A stretch of DNA of 64,000 bases from the NCBI GenBank assembly GCA_946481275.1, contig CAMLMV010000017.1:1-64000 (forward strand), written 5' to 3'. Each line of letters starts with the position of its first letter. The stretch's first letter is position 1. Shown piece by piece: positions 7,857 through 16,829 of the stretch. The translations under genes and the position numbers were made by a program. Source of the stretch: an uncultured Massilia sp. (GTDB lineage Bacteria; Pseudomonadota; Gammaproteobacteria; Burkholderiales; Burkholderiaceae). Under the pieces are notes generated by a model. That model worked only from the letters and a program-made list of their open reading frames with translations, was not told the DNA's origin and searched no databases.

Positions 7857-9005
7857 ATGAAAAAGCTAATCGCGGCCCTCGCCGCCAGTGCCCTTTTGAT
7901 GTCGGCCGCCCAAGCGCAGCAGGTGCCGGCCCCGCAAATCGCAGCCCGTTCGTGGCTGCTGCTGGACGCCACCAGCGGCCAGGTCATCGCCTCGCAGGAT
8001 CCGGACACCCGCATCGAGCCGGCGTCGCTCACCAAGGTCATGACGGCCTACGTCGTCTTCGAAGCCCTGCGCGACAAGAAAGTCACGCTGGACCAGATGG
8101 TCAACGTGTCGGTCCGCGCCTGGAAGGTCGACGGCAGCAGCTCGAAAATGTTCATCGACCCGGCCACCCCGGTCAAGATCAACGACCTGCTGTACGGCCT
8201 GATGGTCCAGTCGGGCAATGACGCGGCCGTGGCGCTGGCCGAAGCCGTCGCCGGCGACGAAGCGACGTTCGTCACCCTGATGAACCGCGACGCCGAGCGC
8301 ATGGGCATGAAGAACACCAAGTTCGCCAACCCGCACGGCCTGCCGTCGCCGGACAACTACTCGACCGCGCGCGACCTGTCGATCCTGGCCGCGCGCGTCA
8401 TCAAGGACTTCCCCGAGTTCTACAAGATCGACTCGGTCAAGGAATTCACGTACAACCGCATCAAGCAGCAGAACCGCAACCGCCTGCTGTGGCTGGACCC
8501 GACCGTGGACGGCATGAAGACGGGCCACACGGAAGCGTCGGGCTTCTCGATGATCGCGTCGGCCCACCGCCCGAACGGCCCGGCCGGCGAGCGCCGCCTG
8601 ATCTCGGTGCTGTCGGGCGCCACGTCGGACGGCAACCGCACGGCGGAAAGCCAGAAGCTGCTGAACTGGGGCTTCCAGAACTTCGACACCGTCAAGCTGT
8701 ACGCGAAAGGCCAGGCCATCCTGACCCCGGAGATCTGGAAGGGCTCCAAGTCGAACGTCAAGATCGGCTTCCCGAACGACGTGTGGGTGACGGTGCCGAA
8801 GGGCGTGGCCCAGAAGATGAAGCCGGTCCTGGAACGCAAGGATCCGCTGGTCGCGCCGCTGGCCCTGAACAGCCGCGTCGGCACGCTGAAGATGAACGTC
8901 GACGGCAAGCCGCTGCTGGCGCTGCCGGTCGTGGCGCTGGAAGAGGTGCAGGAGGCGTCGATCTTCGGGCGCGCGTGGGACTCGATGCGCTTGTGGATGA
9001 AGTAA
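7857..9005 (+). CDS. D-alanyl-D-alanine carboxypeptidase (PBP5/6 family)
   Basis: This periplasmic low-molecular-weight penicillin-binding protein trims the terminal D-Ala from peptidoglycan pentapeptides. It has 382 residues and a signal peptide ending near residue 20 (AQA). The three active-site motifs are intact: SLTK (S57-K60), SGN (119-121) and KTG (221-223). The C-terminal part forms the PBP5 beta-domain and ends in an amphipathic membrane-anchor-like helix (SMRLWMK). The ATG at 7857 gives the signal peptide; an earlier in-frame start at 7812 would not. Confidence 0.94.
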   Translation: MKKLIAALAASALLMSAAQAQQVPAPQIAARSWLLLDATSGQVIASQDPDTRIEPASLTKVMTAYVVFEALRDKKVTLDQMVNVSVRAWKVDGSSSKMFIDPATPVKINDLLYGLMVQSGNDAAVALAEAVAGDEATFVTLMNRDAERMGMKNTKFANPHGLPSPDNYSTARDLSILAARVIKDFPEFYKIDSVKEFTYNRIKQQNRNRLLWLDPTVDGMKTGHTEASGFSMIASAHRPNGPAGERRLISVLSGATSDGNRTAESQKLLNWGFQNFDTVKLYAKGQAILTPEIWKGSKSNVKIGFPNDVWVTVPKGVAQKMKPVLERKDPLVAPLALNSRVGTLKMNVDGKPLLALPVVALEEVQEASIFGRAWDSMRLWMK

Positions 9006-9039
9006 CATCACCACAACACGATCTATTGAAAGAACAACG

Positions 9040-9969
9040 ATGACCCCAGCCCTCCCCCGCGACCTGTCCTGCCCGCGCATCGCCACCCGCAAGACCGGCG
9101 GCCTCGAACTGTCCCGCATCGTCGCCGGGATGTGGCGCATGGCCGACTGGGACATGACGGTGGAGCAGCGCATTGCCTTCATCGAGCAGTGCATCGCGCT
9201 GGGCGTCACGTCGTTCGATCATGCGGACATCTACGGCAACTACGGCGTCGAAGGCCTGTTCGGCGAAGCCCTGCGCGCCCAGCCGTCGCTGCGCGACCGC
9301 ATGCAGCTGATCAGCAAGTGCGGCATCAGGCTGCTGTCCAATAAACGTCCGCAACACACCATCCAGCACTACGACACGAGCGCCGCGCATATCATCGCGT
9401 CGACCGAGGAATCGCTGCGCCAGCTCCACACCGACCGCCTGGACCTGCTGCTGATCCACCGTCCCGATCCGCTGATGGACTTCGACGAGATCGCCGCCGC
9501 GTTCACGCGCCTGAAGCAGGACGGCAAGGTGCTGCACTTCGGCGTCTCGAACTTCAGCCGCCACCAGTTCGAAGCGCTGAACCGCCGCATCGAACTGTCG
9601 ACGAACCAGGTGGAATTCTCGCCGCTGCACGTTGGGCCGATGTTCGACGAGACCTTCGACGGCCTGCAGGATCAAGGCGTGGCGCCGATGATCTGGTCGC
9701 CGCTGGCCGGCGGCCGCCTGTTCACGTCGAACGACGCGAACGCGGAAAACCTGCGCCTCGTGATCAAGGAGATCGCCGACCGCCTGCACCAGCCGTTCGC
9801 CAGCGTGGTGTTCGCGTGGATCATGCAGCTGCCGTCGCGTCCCATCCCGCTGACGGGCAGCGGCCGCATCGAGGCGATTTCCGTCGCCGTCGCCGGCACC
9901 ACGTTCCAGCTGTCGCGCGCCGACTGGTTCACGATCCTGCGCGCCGCGCGCGGCCACGAGGTCGCATAA
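9040..9969 (+). CDS. aldo/keto reductase
   Basis: This 309-residue NADPH-dependent oxidoreductase is of the YdhF-like branch. It has the TIM-barrel AKR pattern: FDHADIYGNYG carries the catalytic Asp and Tyr, the region before SKCGIR holds the usual Lys position, and WSPLAGGRLF leads to the C-terminal cofactor-binding segment. It is cytoplasmic and the substrate is unknown. It ends 11 bases before the CsoR-family gene, so the two are probably co-transcribed. Confidence 0.88.
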   Translation: MTPALPRDLSCPRIATRKTGGLELSRIVAGMWRMADWDMTVEQRIAFIEQCIALGVTSFDHADIYGNYGVEGLFGEALRAQPSLRDRMQLISKCGIRLLSNKRPQHTIQHYDTSAAHIIASTEESLRQLHTDRLDLLLIHRPDPLMDFDEIAAAFTRLKQDGKVLHFGVSNFSRHQFEALNRRIELSTNQVEFSPLHVGPMFDETFDGLQDQGVAPMIWSPLAGGRLFTSNDANAENLRLVIKEIADRLHQPFASVVFAWIMQLPSRPIPLTGSGRIEAISVAVAGTTFQLSRADWFTILRAARGHEVA

Positions 9970-9979
9970 AGCCGCCGCC

Positions 9980-10288
9980 ATGGGCGAACCCCTCAAGATC
10001 GTCGAAGGCCGCGCGCTGACGGCGCAGCAGAAGAAGGACCTGCTGAACCGCCTCGCGCGCGTGGAAGGCCAGCTGCGCGGCGTGCAGAAGCTGATCGCGC
10101 TGGCCGACGCGCCGTCCGACTGCGACGCCGTGGCCCAGCAGATGGCCGCCGCGCGCAAGGCGCTGGACCGGTCGTTCGTGCAGCTCCTCACCGCCAGCAT
10201 CGTCACCCATACGGGCAATGCGGGCGACGTCGAGGAAGCGAAAGCGGCGGCCGCACACCTGGCCGCCCTGTTCGACAAATTCGCTTAA
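9980..10288 (+). CDS. metal-sensing transcriptional repressor (CsoR/RcnR/FrmR family)
   Basis: This all-helical DNA-binding repressor has 102 residues. The family core RVEGQLRGVQKLI is present, and C48 aligns with the conserved Cys (C35/C36) of FrmR/CsoR. At +25 and +29 from it, where RcnR/FrmR have His and CsoR has His and Cys, this protein has Ser73 and His77. The sensor site is therefore atypical and could respond to an electrophile or a different metal. Its last bases overlap the end of the convergent pssA gene (10285-10288). The likely regulated partner is the upstream aldo/keto reductase; this is inference. Confidence 0.85.
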   Translation: MGEPLKIVEGRALTAQQKKDLLNRLARVEGQLRGVQKLIALADAPSDCDAVAQQMAAARKALDRSFVQLLTASIVTHTGNAGDVEEAKAAAAHLAALFDKFA

Positions 10289-11076
10289 TCTGTCGCTTCG
10301 TCTTCGTACACCTTCGGCGGCGCGATCTTCGTCCACCCGCCCATCCACGCGATGTTCAGCAGCAGCGTCGCGCCGATATAAAACACGAAGAACAGCGCGA
10401 AGAAGCGCGAGCGCAGGAGCGCCAGCAGCACGATGCAGACGATGAGCGCGACGAGGGCCGCCTTCGATTTCGGCTGCTTGGAGCTGGGGAAGCGGATCGT
10501 CGACACCATCAGCGTGCCCACCGCGACCATCAGGAGCATGACGAGGAAGGCGCCGGCCATGTCGGCCACGGGGTCCGGCCATGCGACCACCACCGAGGCC
10601 ACGCAGGCCGCGCCGGCCGTGATCGGCATGCCGACGAAGTAGCGCGGGTCCGTCTTCCCGACCATCACGTTGAAGCGCGCCAGCCGCAGCGCGCCGCAGG
10701 CCACGAACACGAAGCACGCCAGGCCGCCCATGCGCACGAGGGTCGGGTGCGCGGCGCCCATCTGCGCGAAGCCGTAGCAGTACAGCAGCAGGCCGGGGGC
10801 GCAACCGAAATTCATCACGTCGGCAATGGAGTCCAGCTGCACGCCGAACGCGGACTGCGTGTTGGTGGCGCGGGCGACGAAGCCGTCGAGCGCATCGAAC
10901 ACGCCGGCCAGCACCAGCAGGATCGCGGCCAGGCGATAGTCGGACGGATCGCCCACGGGCGCGTTGTCGACCGAGATCACGATGCTGCCGAAACCACAGG
11001 CGATCGACAGCAGGGTCACGAAACTGGGCAGGGCAAACTTGGCGCGCGCGAGGCGCTGCTGGCGGGTCGGATTCAC
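10285..11076 (-). CDS. pssA: CDP-diacylglycerol--serine O-phosphatidyltransferase
   Basis: PssA makes phosphatidylserine, the precursor of phosphatidylethanolamine, at the inner membrane. The 263-residue protein carries the CDP-alcohol phosphotransferase motif DG-x2-AR-x8-G-x3-D-x3-D, seen in DALDGFVARATN followed by G-VQLD-SIAD, plus several hydrophobic helices. The start is a GTG at 11076. The gene is convergent with the CsoR-family gene and the two stops overlap. It is of the membrane-bound (type II) class usual in Burkholderiales. Confidence 0.93.
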   Translation of the reverse strand: MNPTRQQRLARAKFALPSFVTLLSIACGFGSIVISVDNAPVGDPSDYRLAAILLVLAGVFDALDGFVARATNTQSAFGVQLDSIADVMNFGCAPGLLLYCYGFAQMGAAHPTLVRMGGLACFVFVACGALRLARFNVMVGKTDPRYFVGMPITAGAACVASVVVAWPDPVADMAGAFLVMLLMVAVGTLMVSTIRFPSSKQPKSKAALVALIVCIVLLALLRSRFFALFFVFYIGATLLLNIAWMGGWTKIAPPKVYEDEATD

Positions 11077-11222
11077 TGGAATTCGTTAAAAGCGGAAGAA
11101 TGGCTTATTTTACATGGGCTTACGCTGGGGCCGCGATTGTCCTTACGATCGTCACCGGGCCCCCGATTTCGCCTAGAATGGTGACTCTTTGACCCCAACA
11201 GGACGGACGCCGGGAGTTTTAT

Positions 11223-12182
11223 ATGACGAACAGTATGCTTCGCGCGCGGCAGATCGCCCTCGCCTGCACCACGGCGTGGGCGCTGGTCGCCTGCGGCGGC
11301 GGCGGAGGGAGCAGTGCCGGCGCCCCGAACGTGACGCCCTCGACCGGATTCTCGGGACAGGACGCCTCGGCACCCACGGCGACGAACAACATCGCCACGG
11401 ACGGCCTGAACTGGATTAACTACCGCCGCAGCCAGATCGGCATGCCGGCGCTGGCACGCAACGGCGTCATCGACACCGCGGCCCAGGGCCATTCCGATTA
11501 CCAGCGCGTCAACAACGTCGTGTCCCACGACCAGACGGCCGGCAAGACCGGCTACACGGGCGCGCGCCTGCAGGACCGCCTGACGAATGCCGGCTACGTG
11601 TTCGGGCAGCCGAATGCGATCGGCGAAGTCATTTCGGCAACCTCGAACGGGTCCGGTTTCTACATGGCCGAGGAACTGATCACGGCCATCTACCACCGCT
11701 TCGTGATCTTCGAGCCCGTGTTCAAGGAAATCGGCGCCGGCGCGGCGACGACGTCCGCCAATTACAGTTACTTCACCGCCGATTTCGTCGCCAACAGCGG
11801 CTACGGCACGGGCATCGCCGCGGGCACGATCGTGACGTGGCCGTTCAATGGCCAGACCCAGGTGACGCCCAATTTCAACAGCGACTACGAGGAACCGGAC
11901 CCGGTACCCGACCGCAACGAAGTGGGCTACCCGGTCAGCGTGCACACGAACCTCACGCGCAAGCTGACGGTACAGAGCTTCACGATCCGCGCGCACGGGG
12001 CGAATACCGACCTGGCGACGCGCCTGCTGGCCCAGGGCCAGGACGCGAACACGACCACGCAGTCGGCAGCGGCCATCGTGCCGCTGGCCAGGCTGGCGTC
12101 CGGCACCACCTTTGACGTGACCTTCACGGGCGCCGTCGATGGTGTCCCGGTCACCCGCAGCTGGTCGTTCACGACGAAATAA
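11223..12182 (+). CDS. CAP domain-containing (SCP-like) lipoprotein
   Basis: This 319-residue secreted lipoprotein has lipobox LVAC followed by a Gly/Ser-rich linker. The CAP/SCP-like domain covers about residues 55-200: a first helix NWINYRRSQIGMPAL, the catalytic-like histidine in GHSDYQR, and SHDQTAGKTGYTGARLQDR. The C-terminal 100 residues look like an Ig-like beta domain ending in RSWSFTTK. Bacterial CAP proteins have mostly unknown roles. It is followed 8 bases later by the Hpt gene. Confidence 0.85.
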   Translation: MTNSMLRARQIALACTTAWALVACGGGGGSSAGAPNVTPSTGFSGQDASAPTATNNIATDGLNWINYRRSQIGMPALARNGVIDTAAQGHSDYQRVNNVVSHDQTAGKTGYTGARLQDRLTNAGYVFGQPNAIGEVISATSNGSGFYMAEELITAIYHRFVIFEPVFKEIGAGAATTSANYSYFTADFVANSGYGTGIAAGTIVTWPFNGQTQVTPNFNSDYEEPDPVPDRNEVGYPVSVHTNLTRKLTVQSFTIRAHGANTDLATRLLAQGQDANTTTQSAAAIVPLARLASGTTFDVTFTGAVDGVPVTRSWSFTTK

Positions 12183-12189
12183 GGTTCGC

Positions 12190-12804
12190 ATGGACAGTCC
12201 CGACCACCGTTTCCCGCCAGACGCCAACGACGCCCCCGCCGTGAACCACGCCGGCGGCGTGGCGCGCCTGATGGGCGACGGGGCCTTGTTCGGACGCGTC
12301 CTCGCGCGCTTCCGCAACGAATACCGCCAGGCCGCGGCCGGCATCCGCACCGCGCACGACCAGGGCGACACCGCGCTGGCGCTGCGTCTCGTCCACACGC
12401 TGAAAGGGGCCGCCGGCATGATCGAGGCGGTGCCGCTGCGGCGCCAGGCGGACATCGTGGAGCGGCTGCTGCGCACGGGCACGGGCGACGTCCACGGCAG
12501 CTTCGCGCGCCTGCAGGATGAGCTGGAACGGGTGTTACGGGAACTGGACGCGCTGGCGCTCACCTTGCCGGAACGTCCCGCGGCGCCGGCGCAGCGGCCG
12601 GCGGAGCTGGATCACGATATCGTCGACCGCCTGATGGCGCTGCTCGACGAAGGCAATGGCGATGCGGTCGACCTGGTGCGCGAAGGTGCCGGCGCGCTGG
12701 CCGCGCAACTCGGCGAAGAGGATTACCGCCAGGTGACGGACCTCGTCGAAGGGTTCGACTTCGACGGCGCCCTGGCGCTGCTGCGCGAACGAACCGGCGG
12801 CTGA
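12190..12804 (+). CDS. Hpt domain-containing protein
   Basis: This 204-residue histidine-phosphotransfer protein has the Hpt motif HTLKGAAGMI with the phosphorylatable histidine at H69, in a four-helix arrangement (about residues 25-125). The C-terminal 70 residues form a second helical region (LMALLDEGNGDAVDLVREG) that resembles a degenerate repeat without the histidine motif. No kinase or response regulator adjoins it, so it probably serves a hybrid kinase elsewhere. The ATG at 12190 follows the CAP gene closely. Confidence 0.85.
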   Translation: MDSPDHRFPPDANDAPAVNHAGGVARLMGDGALFGRVLARFRNEYRQAAAGIRTAHDQGDTALALRLVHTLKGAAGMIEAVPLRRQADIVERLLRTGTGDVHGSFARLQDELERVLRELDALALTLPERPAAPAQRPAELDHDIVDRLMALLDEGNGDAVDLVREGAGALAAQLGEEDYRQVTDLVEGFDFDGALALLRERTGG

Positions 12805-12819
12805 CGCGCAGCCGGCGGT

Positions 12820-12978
12820 TCAGCGGTTGTATTCCGCTTCTTCGTCGAACGAATCGGCGCAGGATTTGCCGCAGAAACGGCGTACGCTGTCGAGCGGCTT
12901 GTCGCAATACCAGCACGCGCCCTTGGGCGGCAGGCTCAGGCGGGCGGGCACCGGCGTCGCACTCATTGGCGTACTCAT
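12820..12978 (-). CDS. small zinc-ribbon protein, hypothetical
   Basis: This short protein carries two cysteine pairs, CWYC and CGKSC, in an order that resembles a DUF2116/zinc-ribbon fold, and an acidic C-terminus. The start is uncertain: in-frame candidates are ATG at 12978 (52 aa, chosen), ATG at 12963, a TTG near 13041 behind an AAGGGGGG run, and GTG at 13065 (81 aa). A direct 12-base repeat (12961-12984) encodes two copies of the TPMS segment at the N-terminus. The gene is convergent with the Hpt gene. Function unknown. Confidence 0.6.
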   Translation of the reverse strand: MSTPMSATPVPARLSLPPKGACWYCDKPLDSVRRFCGKSCADSFDEEAEYNR

Positions 12979-13065
12979 TGGCGTAACTATCGGCTCGACA
13001 GGCACGCTCTTGTCATGAACACTTTCCTGTATCGTTTCCAAGGTTACCCCCCTTACCGGCAGCAC

Positions 13066-13365
13066 GTCAGTAACGCTGAGATTACTTTAGTGGAACACCG
13101 TGTGCATGAGAAAGCGCAAGCGCGCTTGTGCCCGCTTCTGCGGTACGTGGTCTTTCAAACCAGTGTGCGCCGATTGCGTTACCTCTGCAACGCTTGTTGC
13201 CCACGAGTTTTAAAGAAACAACAGTCACGGTGCCCCGACGTCATCGTCACCGATGCCGGACCATCCAACTGCCCGAAATAATAGCAGTATTGGCAATGCG
13301 TGCGCCGGGCCGTTCAATCGTGCGAAGCGCTCGTGTCAGATTTACGACGAGCGCGCCGGAAGCCG
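13066..13365. other. intergenic region, no gene recognised
   Basis: About 300 bases separate two leftward genes. Reading frames on the plus strand here (for example 13015-13281) show no recognisable protein. The only structure seen is a 12-base palindrome CAAGCGCGCTTG at 13117-13128. It may hold the promoter of the zinc-ribbon gene, but no consensus elements stand out. Confidence 0.5.
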
Positions 13366-13935
13366 TCAGCGCGCCGGTTCCAGCGTGACGAACAGGGCGC
13401 CGGGCGCCGTCTGGAGGCGGGTGGGAATGAATTGCACGCCGGCGTAGCGCAGGTCCTCGGGGCGGAAGGTATACACCGGCATGTCGCGCATCAGCTGGTT
13501 CACGAGCAGGTCGGCGGCGCGCCCCAGGTCGCGCGTGCGGTCGCCGTCCATGCCCTCGACGTCGAAGCTGTCGACATGCGTCGCGGACAGGACGACGGCA
13601 TTGCGCACATTGTCCAGCACGAGGTGGCCGGACATGGCCAGCGTGCCGTTCCACGACTGGCGCAGGAACGGCGGCGACACGGACACGTCCAGGGAAAGAC
13701 CCACGCGGTCGGTCTCCGGCATGATCGCGAGGCGCGGCCGGGTCAATTGCACGTCGAACAGCTCGAGCATTCGGTTGCGCAGCGGGAAGCGGCGCTCCAG
13801 CCCGGCCTGCAAACGGGATTGCGACAGTTCGACGCGGCGCGGCCCGATCACCGTCGCGCAGGATGCCAGCAGGCCACCGCCCGCCAGCGCCAGCGCCGCC
13901 TTGCCGAACCGCCGTCTCGTCATCGCCGTCATCAT
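13366..13935 (-). CDS. DUF1439 domain-containing lipoprotein
   Basis: This 189-residue envelope lipoprotein has a twin-arginine-like N-terminus (TRRRFGKAAL) followed by a hydrophobic stretch and lipobox LASC, so it may be exported by Tat and then lipidated. The rest matches the DUF1439 (YceB-like) beta-rich fold, with RFPLRN, PRLAI and LRYAGVQFIPT segments. YceB-type proteins are thought to bind lipids; no function is established. Several close ATGs (13935, 13932, 13923) are possible starts. Confidence 0.82.
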   Translation of the reverse strand: MMTAMTRRRFGKAALALAGGGLLASCATVIGPRRVELSQSRLQAGLERRFPLRNRMLELFDVQLTRPRLAIMPETDRVGLSLDVSVSPPFLRQSWNGTLAMSGHLVLDNVRNAVVLSATHVDSFDVEGMDGDRTRDLGRAADLLVNQLMRDMPVYTFRPEDLRYAGVQFIPTRLQTAPGALFVTLEPAR

Positions 13936-13974
13936 CTGCCTCGCTCGTTCATGGATGGGGCGAAGCCTAGCACA

Positions 13975-16164
13975 TCAATAAAAATACGGCGTTGCGCGTG
14001 CCCATTCGCTGCGCGGCCAGCGCTTGTGCAACAGTGCGTGCGCCTTGCGCGACAGGGCCGACGCATCCTTGTCGAGGCAGCCGCCGCGCGTCGACATCAC
14101 CACCACGTGCAGCAGCCAGGGCAGCTCCGGATCGGCCGGATGCGTCCCGGCCCATTCCATCACGTCGTCGCCGAACGTGCCGGTGGCCGTCTTCAGCGGT
14201 TCCAGGCGGCCCAGTTCCGTGCGGCGCGCCGCCGTGTCGCCCAGTTCCGGCGTCGCGGGCAGGCGCCACACGTAGCTGGTCGGCGTGTCGACGCCCGTCG
14301 ACTTGAAGCTGCACCAGGCGGACGCCGTCGCATCGCCGGCCTCGATGCGCGTCACGGGCGGCGCCGCCATGTCGAGGTCCGCCGACAGGCCGAATGCGAC
14401 CGACGCGACCAGCGCCACGTGACGGCGCTCGGCGGGCGTGGCGGCGCGGCCATAGCGCGTCGCCATCTCGCCCACGGCCGGCACCAGCCTGGCCAGCAGG
14501 TCCGCGGCGGCGCGGCCGGTCTCGGGCTGGTCGAGCAGCGCGGCGCGGATCCAGGCGGCGCCCGCGATGCGCGCACGCAGCGGCTGCGGCAGTGTCTCCA
14601 CGCGCGCCAGCTCGAGCATGTCGGCGGTGGCGAGACCTCGCCTGAACCATACGATGGCGTCGTCGTTGAGCATGTCCTCGGCCGGTGCGGCGTCCGGACT
14701 CGCCATGTCGACGTTCGCACGCAGCAGGTATGCGCCCGCATCCCGCACCGACGTCGCGACGGCGAAGCGCTCTTCGCGGAACAGGTTGCGCGTGGCCGGA
14801 GACAGCTTGCCCTTCAGCGCGGCATCGGCGATCGCGCGCGCAGCATCGCGCTTGCCCGCCAGGCGGTACAGCCTCGCCAGGTGGTAGCGCACGGTGAGAT
14901 ATGCCGGATCGGGCGCATCGACGGCCAGCGCCGCCTGTTCCAGCGCTGGCGTCAGCGTTTCGGACAGCATCAGCGCGGCGACCAGCCACGGGTCGGTATG
15001 CCCGCGCGGTTTCGTCCCCTGCTGCCAGCGCTCCAGCGCATGGCGTGCAGGCACCGCGCAGGAGCCGTCCCGGCTGCCGGCGCAAGCCTGCAGCGTTGCG
15101 ACCCAGTCGATGAAGGCGTGCTGTCCGCGCAGCGGTTCCGGCTTGGCGTCATCCATCAGGACCGACCAGTCACCGAGGCGGTCGAGCGCGTACGGGTCGT
15201 GCGCCGGGTCGGCCAGGTAGCGGTTCAATTCAGCGAGCCGGCTTTCCGGCGTCAGCCGCACGCGCATGGAACGCAGCAGCGCGCGGGCCGGTTCATGCAT
15301 GGCTTGCAGCGACGCGTCGGCCACGATGGCGGCGCCGCGCTTGTCGAGGACCTGCGCCTGGCGCTCGCGCGCGTCGCGCGGCGTCTGCGGGACGGCGGCC
15401 ACCGCGCGCCGGACTTCCGAGCGCAATGCGAGATACGCGCCGAGGCCCCGCATCGGATGGCCGGCCGTCGCGCCGATCTGGTCGAACAAGGCTGTGCTTT
15501 CGGCATAGTGGGCACCGTGGAACTGCCACGCGGCGCGCTGATAGTCGCGCAGCTGGCGCCAGTAAGCGGGTTCCGTGGCGGGCAGCGGCTGCGGCGCGGC
15601 GATCCCGGGCAGTTTCTCGGTGCGATACGAGTAACGCGCATCCTCGGCGCGCTGGCAGGATTCGCCCACCTGGTATTGCGCACGCAGCCACGCGTCGACC
15701 CGCGCGCGGTTCGCGTCCGGCCGTGCCTCCAGCTGGCGCAGGGTCGCGGCCGCGTAGGCATTGGCGGCCGCGGGACAGGCCACGATCATGCGCGCCGCCG
15801 GATCGTCGATCTTGATGTTCAACACCCTGGCGGCGCGCCCGACCAGGTCCGCGGACGTGTCCTCGCCGTCGACGTGGTCCCACCCGTAGCCGAACGCGCT
15901 GCCGTCCGCGCGGTCCAGGCCACCCTCGGTGCCCGGCTTCTTCGCGACCGGAGCGCCGAGCATGATCGCGCGCCACGCCGTGTACAGGTAGACGCGGCGC
16001 ATGCCCGGCTGCAGCACGCCCAGATCGCCCGCCTGGAAGCGCGCGTTGGGGATGTCCGGCTTCGTGTACGCCTTGAACGTCGTGTAGCTGGGACCATAGT
16101 CGCCGCTGGCGAACGCGTTCGCCGCGACGGCGGCAATGGCGGCACAGGCAAGCAGGTATTTCAT
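13975..16164 (-). CDS. large exported protein of unknown function, helical-repeat type
   Basis: This 729-residue protein has a clear signal peptide (MKYLLACAAIAAVAANAFA) and so is periplasmic or secreted. The sequence is mostly alpha-helical with TPR-like units, for instance around YHLARLYRLAGKRDAARAIA, and no enzyme motif that I recognise. The ATG at 16164 has GGAGAG at the right distance and overlaps the stop of the upstream DUF3142 gene (ATGA), so the two are translationally coupled. The pairing suggests a joint function in the envelope, possibly polysaccharide-related, but that is inference. Confidence 0.72.
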   Translation of the reverse strand: MKYLLACAAIAAVAANAFASGDYGPSYTTFKAYTKPDIPNARFQAGDLGVLQPGMRRVYLYTAWRAIMLGAPVAKKPGTEGGLDRADGSAFGYGWDHVDGEDTSADLVGRAARVLNIKIDDPAARMIVACPAAANAYAAATLRQLEARPDANRARVDAWLRAQYQVGESCQRAEDARYSYRTEKLPGIAAPQPLPATEPAYWRQLRDYQRAAWQFHGAHYAESTALFDQIGATAGHPMRGLGAYLALRSEVRRAVAAVPQTPRDARERQAQVLDKRGAAIVADASLQAMHEPARALLRSMRVRLTPESRLAELNRYLADPAHDPYALDRLGDWSVLMDDAKPEPLRGQHAFIDWVATLQACAGSRDGSCAVPARHALERWQQGTKPRGHTDPWLVAALMLSETLTPALEQAALAVDAPDPAYLTVRYHLARLYRLAGKRDAARAIADAALKGKLSPATRNLFREERFAVATSVRDAGAYLLRANVDMASPDAAPAEDMLNDDAIVWFRRGLATADMLELARVETLPQPLRARIAGAAWIRAALLDQPETGRAAADLLARLVPAVGEMATRYGRAATPAERRHVALVASVAFGLSADLDMAAPPVTRIEAGDATASAWCSFKSTGVDTPTSYVWRLPATPELGDTAARRTELGRLEPLKTATGTFGDDVMEWAGTHPADPELPWLLHVVVMSTRGGCLDKDASALSRKAHALLHKRWPRSEWARATPYFY

Positions 16165-16829
16165 CGGGAATCTCTCCATCCTTTTTCGTCGAACCAGAAC
16201 GTGCGCCGGTAGCGCGCCGCCACCGCGGGCGGGAACGCTTCCTGGCGCGAAAAGCCGGCGCTGCCCGCGCGGCACAGCGGGTGCAGCAGGCCGGGATGCG
16301 TCGCCACGATGCCGCGCAGTGCCCGGTTGTCGCGTCCCATGCGGAAGAACATCGGCACCACCTCATCCGCTTCCAGCCCGTCCAGCCACGCCGGCGCACG
16401 GCACCACCAGCCGAGGGCCGTGACGCTCAGCCGCATGTCGCCCGGCAGCGCGGCGCGGATGCGGTGCACGAGGTCGCGGTAGTCGGCGCGCTGCGACGGC
16501 CGCGCCTCCAGGTCCAGCTGCACCCAGCCGGACGTCGACGCACGCGCGGCACTGTGCATCGCAGCCAGCACGGTAGCGCGTGCGGCCTGCAAGCCGGGCG
16601 GCGGATGCAGCGGATCGATCTCGACGTGCACGACGGGGATCACGCGCGTGCCGGGTGCCAGCGCGCTCGGACGCGCCCCCGGCCGCACGAGCACCTTGTC
16701 GCCGGCGAGCCAGATGTGGCGGTCGACCACGGCGACGGTGTCGCGCGAAAACGCCGGGACGGGCGCATCCCGCCACAGCCAGGCGATGGCGCCGGCGGGC
16801 GGTTCGGGCGGCAGTGAGGGAATGGGCAA
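16161..16829 (-). CDS. DUF3142 domain-containing protein
   Basis: This 222-residue protein has a TIM-barrel-like pattern: VIPVVHVEID, STSGWVQLDLEARPSQRADY, RLSVTALGWWC and DEVVPMFFRMGRD. These resemble the glycoside-hydrolase-like DUF3142 family, where acidic residues at strand ends could be catalytic. No signal peptide is obvious from this start. It is translationally coupled to the 729-residue exported protein. The family call comes from recall of the pattern; activity is not established. Confidence 0.65.
   Translation of the reverse strand: MPIPSLPPEPPAGAIAWLWRDAPVPAFSRDTVAVVDRHIWLAGDKVLVRPGARPSALAPGTRVIPVVHVEIDPLHPPPGLQAARATVLAAMHSAARASTSGWVQLDLEARPSQRADYRDLVHRIRAALPGDMRLSVTALGWWCRAPAWLDGLEADEVVPMFFRMGRDNRALRGIVATHPGLLHPLCRAGSAGFSRQEAFPPAVAARYRRTFWFDEKGWRDSR

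Noticed and set aside
13015..13281. 88-codon frame on the plus strand
   Set aside because: No ribosome binding site fits and the sequence resembles nothing known; it crosses the upstream region of the zinc-ribbon gene.
13300..16212. 970-codon open frame on the plus strand
   Set aside because: It is antisense to the DUF1439 and 729-residue genes, rich in Arg/Ala/His as expected of a GC-rich shadow frame, with no domain. The minus-strand genes have signal peptides and ribosome binding sites.
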